This document shows, piece after piece, positions 1-8,299 of a DNA stretch of 64,000 nt. Source of the DNA: Cytophagales bacterium (GTDB lineage: Bacteria; Bacteroidota; Bacteroidia; Cytophagales; 172606-1); the NCBI GenBank assembly GCA_030446715.1, contig JAUJMU010000010.1, forward strand, positions 154,880 through 218,879, given 5' to 3'. The position numbers were made by a program, and so were the translations under genes. Under the pieces are notes generated by a model that saw only the letters and a program-made list of their open reading frames with translations, was not told where the DNA came from and ran no database searches. Position 1 is the stretch's first letter. Every line of letters begins with the position of its first letter.

Positions 1-44
1 GTGGAGAAGATCAGGTTCATGTATGAGAAGATAAAATAGTCCTG

Positions 45-145
45 AGTCGCCAGTCATAAGTGCATTGTCGGGGGTAAGCAGTAAGAATCGATCAAGAGGA
101 TAACGCCATTGGCAAGTCACGCCAGCCCCCTTATGACTTGCGACT
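45..145. repeat. Divergent copy of the CGTAAGTC-type intergenic inverted repeat
   Basis: The arm at 45-60 (AGTCGCCAGTCATAAG) pairs with the arm at 130-145 (CTTATGACTTGCGACT) with one mismatch, enclosing about 70 bp. The inner side of the right arm (GCCAGCCCCCTTATGAC) resembles the core seen at 14193 and 31346. It lies just upstream of the DedA gene. Its role is unknown; a hairpin or transcription end for a gene off the left edge is possible. Confidence 0.6.
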
Positions 146-237
146 TTCCTTGTCAATAAAATCACCGGATCAATAGGGAGTAGTTGGGCAGAAATGCTTT
201 ATTTCGCGGCTCAGTATTTCCACTGCAACCTCCATTT

Positions 238-885
238 ATGGATTTCTCAAGTATTAAGGAGTTTTTTCAGTTTTTGCTTGACTCCGAAGAAATTATCAGA
301 TACGGCGGTCTTGCCCTGGTAACCCTGATTGTTTTTGCCGAAAATGGGCTCTTTTTCGCCTTTTTCCTGCCCGGCGACTATCTGCTTTTCCTTGCCGGAC
401 TGTTTACCAGTTCACGTCAGCTGGACTGGCCGATCACGGTTGTAATGGGCTGCATCATATTTGCAGCCATAATGGGCAGTCTGGTTGGGTACTTTTTCGG
501 GATGGCCCTGGGGCATAATCTGGAAGACCGGAAAGAGTCTTTTTTCTTTAAAAAGAAAAATCTGGAACAATCACGCGCCTTTTTTACCAGGTACGGCGGA
601 CGTGCACTGGTGCTGGCCCGCTTCATGCCCATCGTCCGGACTTTCTCGCCCATTATTGCCGGTACCATCCGGATGCCTATGCGTTCGTTTCTCTTCCACA
701 ACGTGGTAGGAGCCATCCTCTGGGGCGTTTCTCTGCCGCTGGCTGGTTTTTACCTCGGTCAATCCTTCCCCGAAATTATTAATTACGTGGAGTGGATCAT
801 TGTTTTCTTCTTGTCCATTACCACCCTTGCCCTTGTCCGCACCATCATCAAAGTTCGCCGCAGCCGGGCTGCAGAGGGCAGATAG
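238..885 (+). CDS. DedA family (SNARE-associated) membrane protein
   Basis: This is a 215-residue polytopic inner-membrane protein of the DedA/VTT family, whose members include undecaprenyl-phosphate and phospholipid flippases. Visible family marks are an early FAENG acidic motif followed by PGD, a glycine-zipper stretch ending in GYFFG, the R-F-M-P-x-V-R-T segment with AGT after it, and a conserved W near residue 167. Hydrophobic segments lie near residues 20-60, 65-85, 150-170 and 185-205. I chose the ATG at 238 because it begins MDFSS, a normal N-terminus for the family. A longer TTG start at 184 would add 18 unlikely residues. No operon partner follows. A stop-codon-adjacent repeat array begins immediately after. 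The substrate cannot be assigned from sequence. Confidence 0.9.
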   Translation: MDFSSIKEFFQFLLDSEEIIRYGGLALVTLIVFAENGLFFAFFLPGDYLLFLAGLFTSSRQLDWPITVVMGCIIFAAIMGSLVGYFFGMALGHNLEDRKESFFFKKKNLEQSRAFFTRYGGRALVLARFMPIVRTFSPIIAGTIRMPMRSFLFHNVVGAILWGVSLPLAGFYLGQSFPEIINYVEWIIVFFLSITTLALVRTIIKVRRSRAAEGR

Positions 886-1036
886 TAAATATCAAATAGC
901 AGATAGCAGATTTCTGCGTCGCCTTGCGGGAGTGAGGGTAAGGGGCAAGTTGCCAACGCCAATGTTCACTCCTGCCAAACCCCTTACGACATGGTACAGA
1001 CGCCACGCATGGCGTCTCTGCTTACGACTTTTTCTT
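886..1036. repeat. Composite intergenic repeat between convergent genes
   Basis: The region begins right at the DedA stop with ATAGCAGATAGCAG-type units. It then has GTAAGGGG (938-945) opposed by CCCCTTAC (980-987), the core CCTGCCAAACCCCTTACG at 971-988, and a palindrome at 998-1017 with arms AGACGCCA and TGGCGTCT. It ends with another CTTACGACTT arm next to the stop of the convergent M14 peptidase. The core is nearly identical to those at 14193 and 31346. It may serve as a bidirectional transcription end; that is inference. Confidence 0.65.
998..1017. repeat. Short palindrome, GACGCCA type
   Basis: Arms AGACGCCA and TGGCGTCT flank four bases, preceded by GTAC and followed by CT. The same motif recurs as a perfect palindrome at 53691-53710, and a GACGCAA variant occurs at 31254-31271. 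It resembles small REP-like palindromes found between genes. Confidence 0.65.
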
Positions 1037-3616
1037 TTACTCCTCCACCCGCCCTGATGCGGGGCTGATGATCCTGCCGAGGAAGACAGCATTGATAAAC
1101 AGGCGGTTGGTGCCAAACCAGAAAGCCCTGAAATTGGGGTTATCCGTCATCAGGATCACCTTACCCGAGCCTATTGCGTTCACCACAATTGAAGGAGACC
1201 CGGCCAGTTCTTTCAGTTTTGGTTTGGTAACATACCCGCTCAGCAAGGGAGTGGCCGTATAAGAAGCGGGGGTGGCATAAGGATTCTTCGGTCTTTCCAG
1301 AAAAATGGTATTGTCGCGGAAAGTCGGGATCAGCTCGTCGCGGTACCCGTAGGCCAGCGGATGCGAACGGTCCAGCCGGAGCTGAAATATGGCACCCACA
1401 ATGTCCTGCGCCCTTGCGTTTTCTTCTAAAGAGGCGTAGGGCTTGACCGACAGGGAATCTGCCGGGCCTTTTTTGGTTTTTACATTGGCAAGGCCCCGCG
1501 CCACTGCCCAGGCAACGGCGTTTGTCATGGTGATCAGCGTACCGCCGTCCGAAACCCAGCGTTTCAGATTATCAACCGTGCCGGTGCCGAGGGCTGGGTA
1601 ACTGCCGCCAACCATCACGATTACGTTATACTTCCGGAAATCGGCCTGGCCGGCCTGCGCAACATCCACCATCACGGGAGGCATGCCATACCGCTGGTCG
1701 AGCAGGTGCCATACCTCCCCGGCATCGTTGGCATTAACGCCGGTTCCGACCAGCATCATGACCCTGGGTTGTTCCAGCGCCTCAAAGTTGCTGCTTCCAA
1801 AGTCCATACCGGTGCCAGTCAGGCCGGTGCCGAGGGCGTAAATGTCAATGCCATCCCTCCGGGCAAGTTCGGCCATGAGGGCAGGCAGTTCTGCTTTTCC
1901 TTTTTCCTGCAATCCGACCGGCACCATCACCGTCCCGTAGTCAAATGCCATAGACTGTCCGGCCACGGTTGCCGCGAAGGGTTTGGTCGCCATCCGGACC
2001 CGGTATCCCTGTTTCATCAACTCATTAACGGCCCTCGGAGCATAGTAGCCGTCCCAGGCCAACAGGTAAGCATACGCAGTGGCGGGTTCGCCAATCACAT
2101 TCCCCTGCGGGAATTCCGGCACGGCGACTTTAGAGCCAAGGTTCGGGGTTGATTTCAGTTCGGCGTAGGGCATGTTAAAGGCCAGCGGCAGGGAAAATGC
2201 CGAAATGTCATAAAACAGGCTGTCTGCAAAAGTGGTCCGTTTCTCGAACATGCCATTGATCAGCCGGTGCTGGGCCTGGTTGGCAGGTACCACGTAGGAC
2301 CAGTCGGCCCCGAAGGTGCGCCCTCCGGCATTTACGTTGCCACCAGCTTTGTACACTTCTACCTGCTGCTGGCGCAGGATTTTCAGCATTTCCCAGGTGC
2401 GGGCTTTGTCTTCTTTAGAGCCGAATACATACGCTTTCACCGGGGCGCTGTTTCCTTCCCGGCCGGCATCCCGGTAAAAGTCACGTTGCCAGTTCAGCAG
2501 GTCAGGGCGCATGGCCCGGGCCGCCTGGAGGGTGGAGAGCATGGTCACAAACTGGTTGCGGATGGTAAAAGGAAAACGCAGCACGCCGTTGATCGTTTCG
2601 TGCGCGTGACCCCGTGAACTGGCTTGCTCAAACAAAATGCCGATGCTGCCCTGCACATCCGGAAAAGTGGAGCCTTTGCCGTAGTAAAAGTCATCGTAGT
2701 TCTCTTCCGTAAAGTAGAGGGAACCGATTTTATCCAGTGCTTTGGCGTGAAAGGTGCCCATCCGGGCGGTCAGTTCCTGGTTCTTTTTCGGCGTCAGCGG
2801 GTGCACCCGGGAAGGTACGCCGGGCTGGAAGAAGAACGTCGCATCGCTGCCCTGCTCGTGGTGGTCAGTGAGGACATTGGGCTTCCACTCGTGGAATTTA
2901 GCCACGCGGCCTCGGCTTTCGGGGTGCTGCACGTACAGCCAGTCGCGGTTGAGGTCAAACCAGTAGTGGTTGGTGCGGCCGTTGGGCCAGACTTCGTTCA
3001 ATTCGCGGTTGATGGGGTCGGTTACCGGCGATTTGCTCTTGTGTACGTTTACCCAACTGGCAAACCGGTTCAGCCCGTCCGGATTGAAAGACGGGTCGAG
3101 CAGAATCACGGTTTCGCTGAGCAGTGAATCAATGGCCGGTCCCTGGGCGGCGGCAAGGTAGTAGGCCAGCAGGAGGGAGGCGTTGGAACCGCTGGGCTCG
3201 TTGCCGTGGACGCTGCAGCCGATCCAGACGACGGCGGGCATCTGGTTTATGTTCAGTGAACCCGACTTGCCCGGATCGGTCAGCGAGCGGTGTTCATCTT
3301 TGATCCGGGGCAGATTGGTGCGGTTTTGCGTTGAAGTGACCGTCAGCAGCATCAGCGGGCGGCCTTCGTAGGAGCGGGCGTAGGGTTCAATCTCCATCCG
3401 GTCAGAGACGCGGTCCAGTTCGCGCATATAGCTCACGAGCAGGTCGTGTGACACGTGCCAGTCGCCCACCTGCCAGCCAAGAAAGGCTTCCGGCGTGGGC
3501 ACGGAGGGGTTGTACTGCACGTCCTGCGGCAGGTAATAGGAGAGGGGAACGGACTGGGCGAAGGAGCAAATGGTAAACAGGAAAAGGACAAATACCGGGA
3601 GATGCAGTTTTTTCAT
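1037..3616 (-). CDS. Secreted M14 family zinc carboxypeptidase
   Basis: An 859-residue exported metallopeptidase. Residues 1-20 form a signal peptide ending at SFA|Q. The M14 catalytic domain occupies about residues 50-360. The zinc motif is HGNE with H137 and E140, and a third likely ligand is H252 in the TDHHEQG segment. The long C-terminal half (about 390-850) carries a GATase-like fold seen in large Bacteroidota M14 proteins, with motifs such as VMVGGSYPALG. The family hydrolyses C-terminal residues of peptides outside the cytoplasm. The gene is a lone minus-strand unit converging on DedA. The ATG start directly precedes the signal peptide, so the start is secure. Substrate specificity cannot be read from sequence. 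Confidence 0.88.
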   Translation of the reverse strand: MKKLHLPVFVLFLFTICSFAQSVPLSYYLPQDVQYNPSVPTPEAFLGWQVGDWHVSHDLLVSYMRELDRVSDRMEIEPYARSYEGRPLMLLTVTSTQNRTNLPRIKDEHRSLTDPGKSGSLNINQMPAVVWIGCSVHGNEPSGSNASLLLAYYLAAAQGPAIDSLLSETVILLDPSFNPDGLNRFASWVNVHKSKSPVTDPINRELNEVWPNGRTNHYWFDLNRDWLYVQHPESRGRVAKFHEWKPNVLTDHHEQGSDATFFFQPGVPSRVHPLTPKKNQELTARMGTFHAKALDKIGSLYFTEENYDDFYYGKGSTFPDVQGSIGILFEQASSRGHAHETINGVLRFPFTIRNQFVTMLSTLQAARAMRPDLLNWQRDFYRDAGREGNSAPVKAYVFGSKEDKARTWEMLKILRQQQVEVYKAGGNVNAGGRTFGADWSYVVPANQAQHRLINGMFEKRTTFADSLFYDISAFSLPLAFNMPYAELKSTPNLGSKVAVPEFPQGNVIGEPATAYAYLLAWDGYYAPRAVNELMKQGYRVRMATKPFAATVAGQSMAFDYGTVMVPVGLQEKGKAELPALMAELARRDGIDIYALGTGLTGTGMDFGSSNFEALEQPRVMMLVGTGVNANDAGEVWHLLDQRYGMPPVMVDVAQAGQADFRKYNVIVMVGGSYPALGTGTVDNLKRWVSDGGTLITMTNAVAWAVARGLANVKTKKGPADSLSVKPYASLEENARAQDIVGAIFQLRLDRSHPLAYGYRDELIPTFRDNTIFLERPKNPYATPASYTATPLLSGYVTKPKLKELAGSPSIVVNAIGSGKVILMTDNPNFRAFWFGTNRLFINAVFLGRIISPASGRVEE

Positions 3617-3968
3617 CGGCGTTCAGATGTAATCAGGAGGGGCAAAATTTTGCAGGGAGCAATATACACAGCGGGCAATATACTAAGTAGCGGCTCAATC
3701 TGGGATTGTGGGTTTTGAAATGACTGAACGGTTCCGGGCGGCAGGTTAATTTGAGAGTTCTTTATGAGCCTGCTAAATTTCTTTACAGCAGACAATGATT
3801 GACTTGCAGAGAACGGAACACTGGTTTGTTTACCGCTGTAAATTGGCCCTTTGAGCAGGGTAGGGTGTATTCAAATTTTACTGGCCCTTTCGGACTTGGC
3901 CTGACATATGACTTCAGGAATGCCATTGGTTTCACCCGGACCCTCTTTTATTGCCTTTTTAGCTGGCC
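3617..3968. other. Intergenic gap of about 350 bp without a recognisable gene
   Basis: It lies between two minus-strand genes, so it should hold the M14 peptidase promoter and the GDPD 3' end. I see no convincing ORF, RNA or strong hairpin. A CAAAATTTTG palindrome sits close upstream of the peptidase start. Confidence 0.5.
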
Positions 3969-4886
3969 TTACCTGCTGAAAAAACGCCACTTGCTGCTTT
4001 GCTCCGGCAGCAGCGGCCGGTAAGCTTCGGCCACTGCCTCCGGCTGGTCGGTGGAGAGAATGTCTGAGCCGTTGCGGATCAGATCCTGATACACCTGATT
4101 GCCCCGGGCTTCGGCTTTGCGGTCGAGGTTGCCCATTGTTCCGGTGATGCAGGAAATCCCCTTATCGTGCAGAAACCTGTACAGCGACGGGTCGTTTTCC
4201 GATACTCCCGTAAAGGCTGCCATTCTTTCCGTGGGTACACCTAGTGCGGTTAGCCGCTCAAAGTCCGCGAGTTGATAAATGTTTACCGAAAGCATCAGCT
4301 GCGGGTGCAGGCGGTGGATCTGGGCAGCCTTTTCAGGCGTATAGGTGATTACAATGGTGTAGGCTTCAGCCCCGGCTTCGCGGACAGCCCGTACCATTCT
4401 TTCCGGCGGTACACTGCGCTTTGAATCGAGAAAGAGAACAGTTTTCCCTTTCGCCCAGTGCAGTACTTCCGAAAGGGTGGGTATCCCATACGGCGTCAGA
4501 TTTTCCTGATCATCCTTCAGCTGCAGTTTGCGCAACTGCGCCCACGTAAAGTCTTTCACTTCCCCTGATCCGGTTGAGGTCCGGTCCAGCCGGTCGTCGT
4601 GCATGACGATCAGCGAATCGTCGGCGGAAAGCTGCACATCAAATTCAATGGCCGCGTGGGTGCGGGAGAGGGTATGCGCAAAGGTAGGAATGCAGTTTTC
4701 GGGAAAGCCGGGAGCCGGGCCGCCGCGGTGGGCGCTGATCAGCGGGATGCGGTCAGGCGTGCGGCGGAGCAGCTTGTGCAGATCTTCCGCGGAGCTTGTC
4801 CGGATAAAGTAGCGGGGACTGTCGCTGCCGGTAAAACCAGTAAGAGCAGCCAGCAGAAAAAAACTGGCAAGAGTTCTCTTTTTCAA
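3969..4886 (-). CDS. Secreted glycerophosphodiester phosphodiesterase
   Basis: A GDPD-family (TIM-barrel) enzyme of about 305 residues that hydrolyses glycerophosphodiesters to glycerol-3-phosphate and an alcohol. Diagnostic motifs are SAHRGG with PENC downstream, the acidic IEFDVQLS segment, the catalytic MHDDRLDRTSTG loop, and FLDSKR. I placed the start at a TTG (4886) because it yields MKKRTLASFFLLAALTG, a good signal peptide. An upstream start at 4955 would give an unlikely N-terminus. It lies downstream of HtrA on the same strand but is separated by a strong terminator hairpin at 4976-5012. A second GDPD paralogue is at 21829. The start codon is the least certain part. Confidence 0.85.
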   Translation of the reverse strand: MKKRTLASFFLLAALTGFTGSDSPRYFIRTSSAEDLHKLLRRTPDRIPLISAHRGGPAPGFPENCIPTFAHTLSRTHAAIEFDVQLSADDSLIVMHDDRLDRTSTGSGEVKDFTWAQLRKLQLKDDQENLTPYGIPTLSEVLHWAKGKTVLFLDSKRSVPPERMVRAVREAGAEAYTIVITYTPEKAAQIHRLHPQLMLSVNIYQLADFERLTALGVPTERMAAFTGVSENDPSLYRFLHDKGISCITGTMGNLDRKAEARGNQVYQDLIRNGSDILSTDQPEAVAEAYRPLLPEQSSKWRFFSR

Positions 4887-4975
4887 GTGGGCGGGGTATA
4901 TGGGTGTGTCGGGTAATGATACCAATCTTTGTGGGATTCTGCCTTGCCAGAACAATATTGCTTCGGGGTGGCTGG

Positions 4976-5012
4976 AAACAAAAAACCTGCCCGGCAGTGC
5001 GCCGGGCAGGTT
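4976..5012 (-). terminator. Intrinsic terminator downstream of htrA
   Basis: A perfect 12-bp stem (AACCTGCCCGGC at 4984-4995 with GCCGGGCAGGTT at 5001-5012) and a 5-nt loop are followed on the minus strand by six T and then GTTT. It sits 20 bp after the HtrA stop. Confidence 0.85.
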
Positions 5013-5032
5013 GGTATAATGGTTGGCAAAGG

Positions 5033-6535
5033 CTATTCGTCCATGCCGAATGCGTAGTAGTACTTACGGGCACTGCCGGGATAAATGCCGGCTATCATGA
5101 CGCCACCTCTCTGGTCCTCAAGCATTTTAATGAGCTGCTCCCTGGTTTTTACGGGTGTCTTGTTTACTTCCGTAATGATGAAACCGTTGCGCATTTCAGT
5201 TTCTGCCTGGAGAATACCCGACCCGATGCTTTTTACCCGTACCCCGTTCCTGAGATTCAGTTTCTCAAGATCCATGGCCGGCAGCGTCTCAAAATCAGCA
5301 CCGAGAGACTTGGCCACTGCCGGAGCATCGTTCTTCACAATGTCAGTGTTGCCTTCCCGGTTGCGGAGGGGCACGGAAATTATTTTTTCAGAACCACCAC
5401 GGATTACAGTTACGGCAACTTTATCACCGGGGCGGTGACGGGCAATCTGCTCCTGCAGCTCAGCAACTGAGTTCACGTTACGACCATCTACCTTCGTAAT
5501 CACGTCGCCTGCATTGATGCCGGCTGCCTTGGCAGAGCCTTTTGCAACCAGACTGTCTACATGCACGCCGCTGAATACATTGAGTTTCTTTTCCTGCGCC
5601 AGTTTGCCGTTTACGTCGCGGAGTGTAACGCCGAGGAAAGCCCGCTGCACGTTGCCGAATTTGATCAGGTCTTCTACCACTTTGCTGGCAATGTTGGATG
5701 GGACGGCAAAAGAGTATCCCTGAAAAGATCCGGAGTTGGACGCAATGGCGGTATTGATGCCGATCAGTTCACCGTTCAGGTTTACCAGTGCCCCGCCGGA
5801 ATTACCCGGATTCACGGCAGCATCCGTCTGAATAAAAGATTCGATCGGGAAACGGTCGCGGTCCAGGATGCCGATGCTTCTGCCTTTTGCGCTCACAATG
5901 CCGGCAGTTACCGTTGATTCAAGGTTAAAAGGGTTACCGACTGCCAGTACCCACTGACCTACTTTTACATTATCAGAATTGGCAAATACAGTTTTCGGTA
6001 AGCCTTTTTCGCTGATTTTAATCAGAGCCAGATCCGTAGAAGGGTCCGTACCGATCACTTTGGCAGTGTAGGTACGCTTGTCGTACAGGGAAACTTCCAG
6101 TTCGCTGGAATTTTCCACCACGTGGTTGTTGGTAACAACATAACCATCCTCGCTGATAATCACGCCTGAGCCAGAGGCAAGCGCGGGGCCCCGGTGCGGA
6201 CCTTCAAACGGGTTGAAATCATCTCCGAAAAAATCCCGGAAAGGAGAGGGAAGTTCCTGACGGTTTCCGCGGCTGGCTGTGGCATTGCCGCCCATTTTGG
6301 CGCGGATATGCACCACGGTCGGATTGGCAAGCTCGGCTGCGTAGGAAAAGTCGGTCTGGATATCAGCGTTTGGAGCAGTCACATTAGAAGCCATCCGGGT
6401 GATACTTGCGGGAGCACGTTCTATCACAACCGTACGGTCGTCATCAACGGCTTTGAATGCTCCGAATGTAATCCCGCTGCCGAGCATAGCGGCAAGCAAG
6501 ATTTTAGCGAAGTCAGTATTGATCTTTTTTTTCAT
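5033..6535 (-). CDS. htrA: Do/DegP-type periplasmic serine protease (HtrA)
   Basis: A 500-residue HtrA family protease and chaperone that degrades misfolded envelope proteins. The N-terminal residues 10-28 form a membrane anchor or signal peptide. The trypsin-like domain has the triad H138 (TNNHVV), D168 (TDLALI) and S246 (GNSGGAL). Two PDZ domains follow at about 285-370 and 400-490. I chose the ATG at 6535 (MKKKINTDF) because it leads straight into the hydrophobic segment. A longer reading from 6613 adds unsupported residues. Hsp20 lies upstream on the same strand, giving a stress-protein neighbourhood. A strong terminator follows, so it is probably transcribed apart from the GDPD gene. Confidence 0.93.
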   Translation of the reverse strand: MKKKINTDFAKILLAAMLGSGITFGAFKAVDDDRTVVIERAPASITRMASNVTAPNADIQTDFSYAAELANPTVVHIRAKMGGNATASRGNRQELPSPFRDFFGDDFNPFEGPHRGPALASGSGVIISEDGYVVTNNHVVENSSELEVSLYDKRTYTAKVIGTDPSTDLALIKISEKGLPKTVFANSDNVKVGQWVLAVGNPFNLESTVTAGIVSAKGRSIGILDRDRFPIESFIQTDAAVNPGNSGGALVNLNGELIGINTAIASNSGSFQGYSFAVPSNIASKVVEDLIKFGNVQRAFLGVTLRDVNGKLAQEKKLNVFSGVHVDSLVAKGSAKAAGINAGDVITKVDGRNVNSVAELQEQIARHRPGDKVAVTVIRGGSEKIISVPLRNREGNTDIVKNDAPAVAKSLGADFETLPAMDLEKLNLRNGVRVKSIGSGILQAETEMRNGFIITEVNKTPVKTREQLIKMLEDQRGGVMIAGIYPGSARKYYYAFGMDE

Positions 6536-6773
6536 GGGCGTGCAAGAATTAAAGTTTGCTCTTTGACTAATTAACACAAATAAGTTGACAAGAATTAACC
6601 GGCCATCCCGCATTTAACACTTCTTAACATCTTTTTGGCCTTTTTAACTGAAAACAGACCCAGCGTTTACGTGCCTGGAATCAGGAAAGAAAAATTCCCC
6701 GTTATGGCAGCCCATCCGGTGATTTCGGGAAAAACGGAAAAGTCCGGAAAGATACCCATTCTCCCAAACAAGT

Positions 6774-6809
6774 AAATGGATGATGCTACGTGTGTAACAC
6801 CATCCATTT
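6774..6809 (-). terminator. Possible terminator after hsp20
   Basis: AAATGGATG at 6774-6782 pairs with CATCCATTT at 6801-6809, about 35 bp beyond the Hsp20 stop on the minus strand. The T-tract is weak, so this could be another kind of hairpin. Confidence 0.4.
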
Positions 6810-6843
6810 GCATAAAGTTTAGCTGAATATCAGTTGATCCGGA

Positions 6844-7272
6844 TTAGTTGATCTGGATGGTGCGGGGCTTGGTTTCTTCCCGCTTGGGTACGTGTACGAC
6901 CAGGATGCCGGTTTCATAACGGGCTTCAATGGCTTCCACGTTTACACGCTTGGGCAGACGGAAAGACCGCTTGAAATTACCGTAGCCAAATTCCCGCCGG
7001 TTGTACTTGATTTCTTCCGATGCGGGAGTCTGCTGCTCACCGGTTACGGTCAGTACTTCGTCTTCTACATGAATGCTGAAGGCCTCTTTGGTAAAGCCGG
7101 GAGCGGCCACCTCCAGCCGGTAAGCGTCGGCCGTTTCAGCAACATTCACTGAGGGCAGAGTCCGGCGGTTGTCGCCACCATTCACAGTGCCCAGGTCAGA
7201 CAAAAATTCGTTCAGCAGATTGCTGTAAGGGAAAACAGAAGATGGGTTTCCGTTGAATCTTACAAGTGTCAT
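6844..7272 (-). CDS. Hsp20/alpha-crystallin small heat shock protein
   Basis: A 142-residue small heat shock protein, an ATP-independent holdase that binds unfolding proteins in the cytoplasm. The alpha-crystallin domain spans about residues 40-140. Family marks include the LEVAAPGFTKEAF strand region, an A-x-Y-E-x-G-I-L motif near the C-terminus and a short basic tail ending in TIQIN. The start at 7272 gives MTLVRFNG, the usual N-terminus for Bacteroidota homologues. An ATG 36 bases further upstream is possible but less likely. No CIRCE or other operator was recognised upstream. Confidence 0.92.
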   Translation of the reverse strand: MTLVRFNGNPSSVFPYSNLLNEFLSDLGTVNGGDNRRTLPSVNVAETADAYRLEVAAPGFTKEAFSIHVEDEVLTVTGEQQTPASEEIKYNRREFGYGNFKRSFRLPKRVNVEAIEARYETGILVVHVPKREETKPRTIQIN

Positions 7273-7440
7273 GGTTCTATCAGGTTTTGGTTGAATCATT
7301 TTATACATCTGTTCACCTGATATTCAAGTAAAATGCCATTCCGGAAAAACGCCATTCCGACGAACCGGATATGACAAAAAGTCTGAGAATGGAGTAAGGC
7401 ACACATTTTTTTACGACAATTTGTCTGGAATGATCTGTAT

Positions 7441-7902
7441 TTAACGGAAAAAAAGTCTTTGTCCGGCTAAAAGGTGGTCTTGTTCCTCTTTGAGCCAATC
7501 AGTGGCGGCAACGGGAGAGGTAAATGATCTGATCTTTAATCGGTGGCAGCAGGCACGGGCATGAACATTTTCGACCGTGGCCTGCGCAAAAACATCTTCA
7601 GACAGCAGAACCGCCATTTTTTTTAAACCACCTCTTTCCATTTCCGGAAGTGCCGAAGTAGTCAGGAACTCCTGCACCGGCAATGACAAAATTTTCAGCC
7701 CGGTGTGGGCACTCAGATGCAGCGATACCTGGTTTGCTGTGACAAAATCAATCAGAGCTTTACAGGCCCGTCTGGTATCCTCCGGCTTCAGGTAGCCATT
7801 CCAGTCAGCATGGATGATGCTGTGGGCTGGAGCATAATATATATGAGCAAAGGAGTCCTGAAATATCGTATGGATTGAAAAATCTATTTCGGTATGCAGC
7901 AT
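7441..7902 (-). CDS. STAS/SEC14-like (SpoIIAA-like) domain protein
   Basis: A 153-residue cytoplasmic protein. Its pattern resembles the small Bacteroidota SpoIIAA-like/STAS family: an early beta strand, an ADWNGYLKPED segment near residue 32, an alternating middle, a GGLKKMAVLLSEDVFAQ strand-helix near residue 90, and a closing ATDWLKEE helix. Members of this family are of unknown function, and some may act as anti-sigma antagonist-like switches. It is a single gene between two gaps. The residue usually phosphorylated in true SpoIIAA is not evident, so a phospho-switch role is not supported. Confidence 0.6.
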   Translation of the reverse strand: MLHTEIDFSIHTIFQDSFAHIYYAPAHSIIHADWNGYLKPEDTRRACKALIDFVTANQVSLHLSAHTGLKILSLPVQEFLTTSALPEMERGGLKKMAVLLSEDVFAQATVENVHARACCHRLKIRSFTSPVAATDWLKEEQDHLLAGQRLFFR

Positions 7903-8299
7903 AGGATTTTTACTGATGCAGAGAAACTTTCGTTTGGATCGATAATAATAATTTACTTAATAAAATTATATTAATTATAAATATCCGTTTTTCTAAATAT
8001 GGATTTTTATTTACAGAGTAAGGTTTTACCTTAATTGCAGTTTGTTTTACGGGGAGGGTGAAAATCAGGAAGTGTAAGTAGTTGTGATACAAGAATATAG
8101 TGTTGAATTCAATCTTATGGATTTGAAAAGGTGTTCAAATGAAGAGGGGAAAATTCTTTTTTCTTCTGATCAGGAAAAGGATCATTTCCTGATCTTACAT
8201 GTAAGAAAAATTAATTTTCCCCGGATTGCTGCTTGAATGAAGTGCAATACAGCACCCGTGATGTAAAAGAATGCAAAAACGGTAGCTGGGTATCATCAG
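7903..8299. other. AT-rich intergenic region of about 400 bp with two hairpins
   Basis: No gene is seen. GATCAGGAAA (8168-8177) pairs with TTTCCTGATC (8185-8194), and a perfect 14-bp palindrome, TCTTACATGTAAGA, follows at 8193-8206. These could be a regulatory site or the transcription end of the PhoD-like gene, whose stop is about 95 bp away. The AT content is clearly higher than in the neighbouring genes. Confidence 0.5.

Noticed and set aside
1706-3127. Open frames on the plus strand inside the M14 peptidase gene
   Set aside because: They lie antisense to an intact gene with all catalytic motifs; high GC opens the opposite strand.
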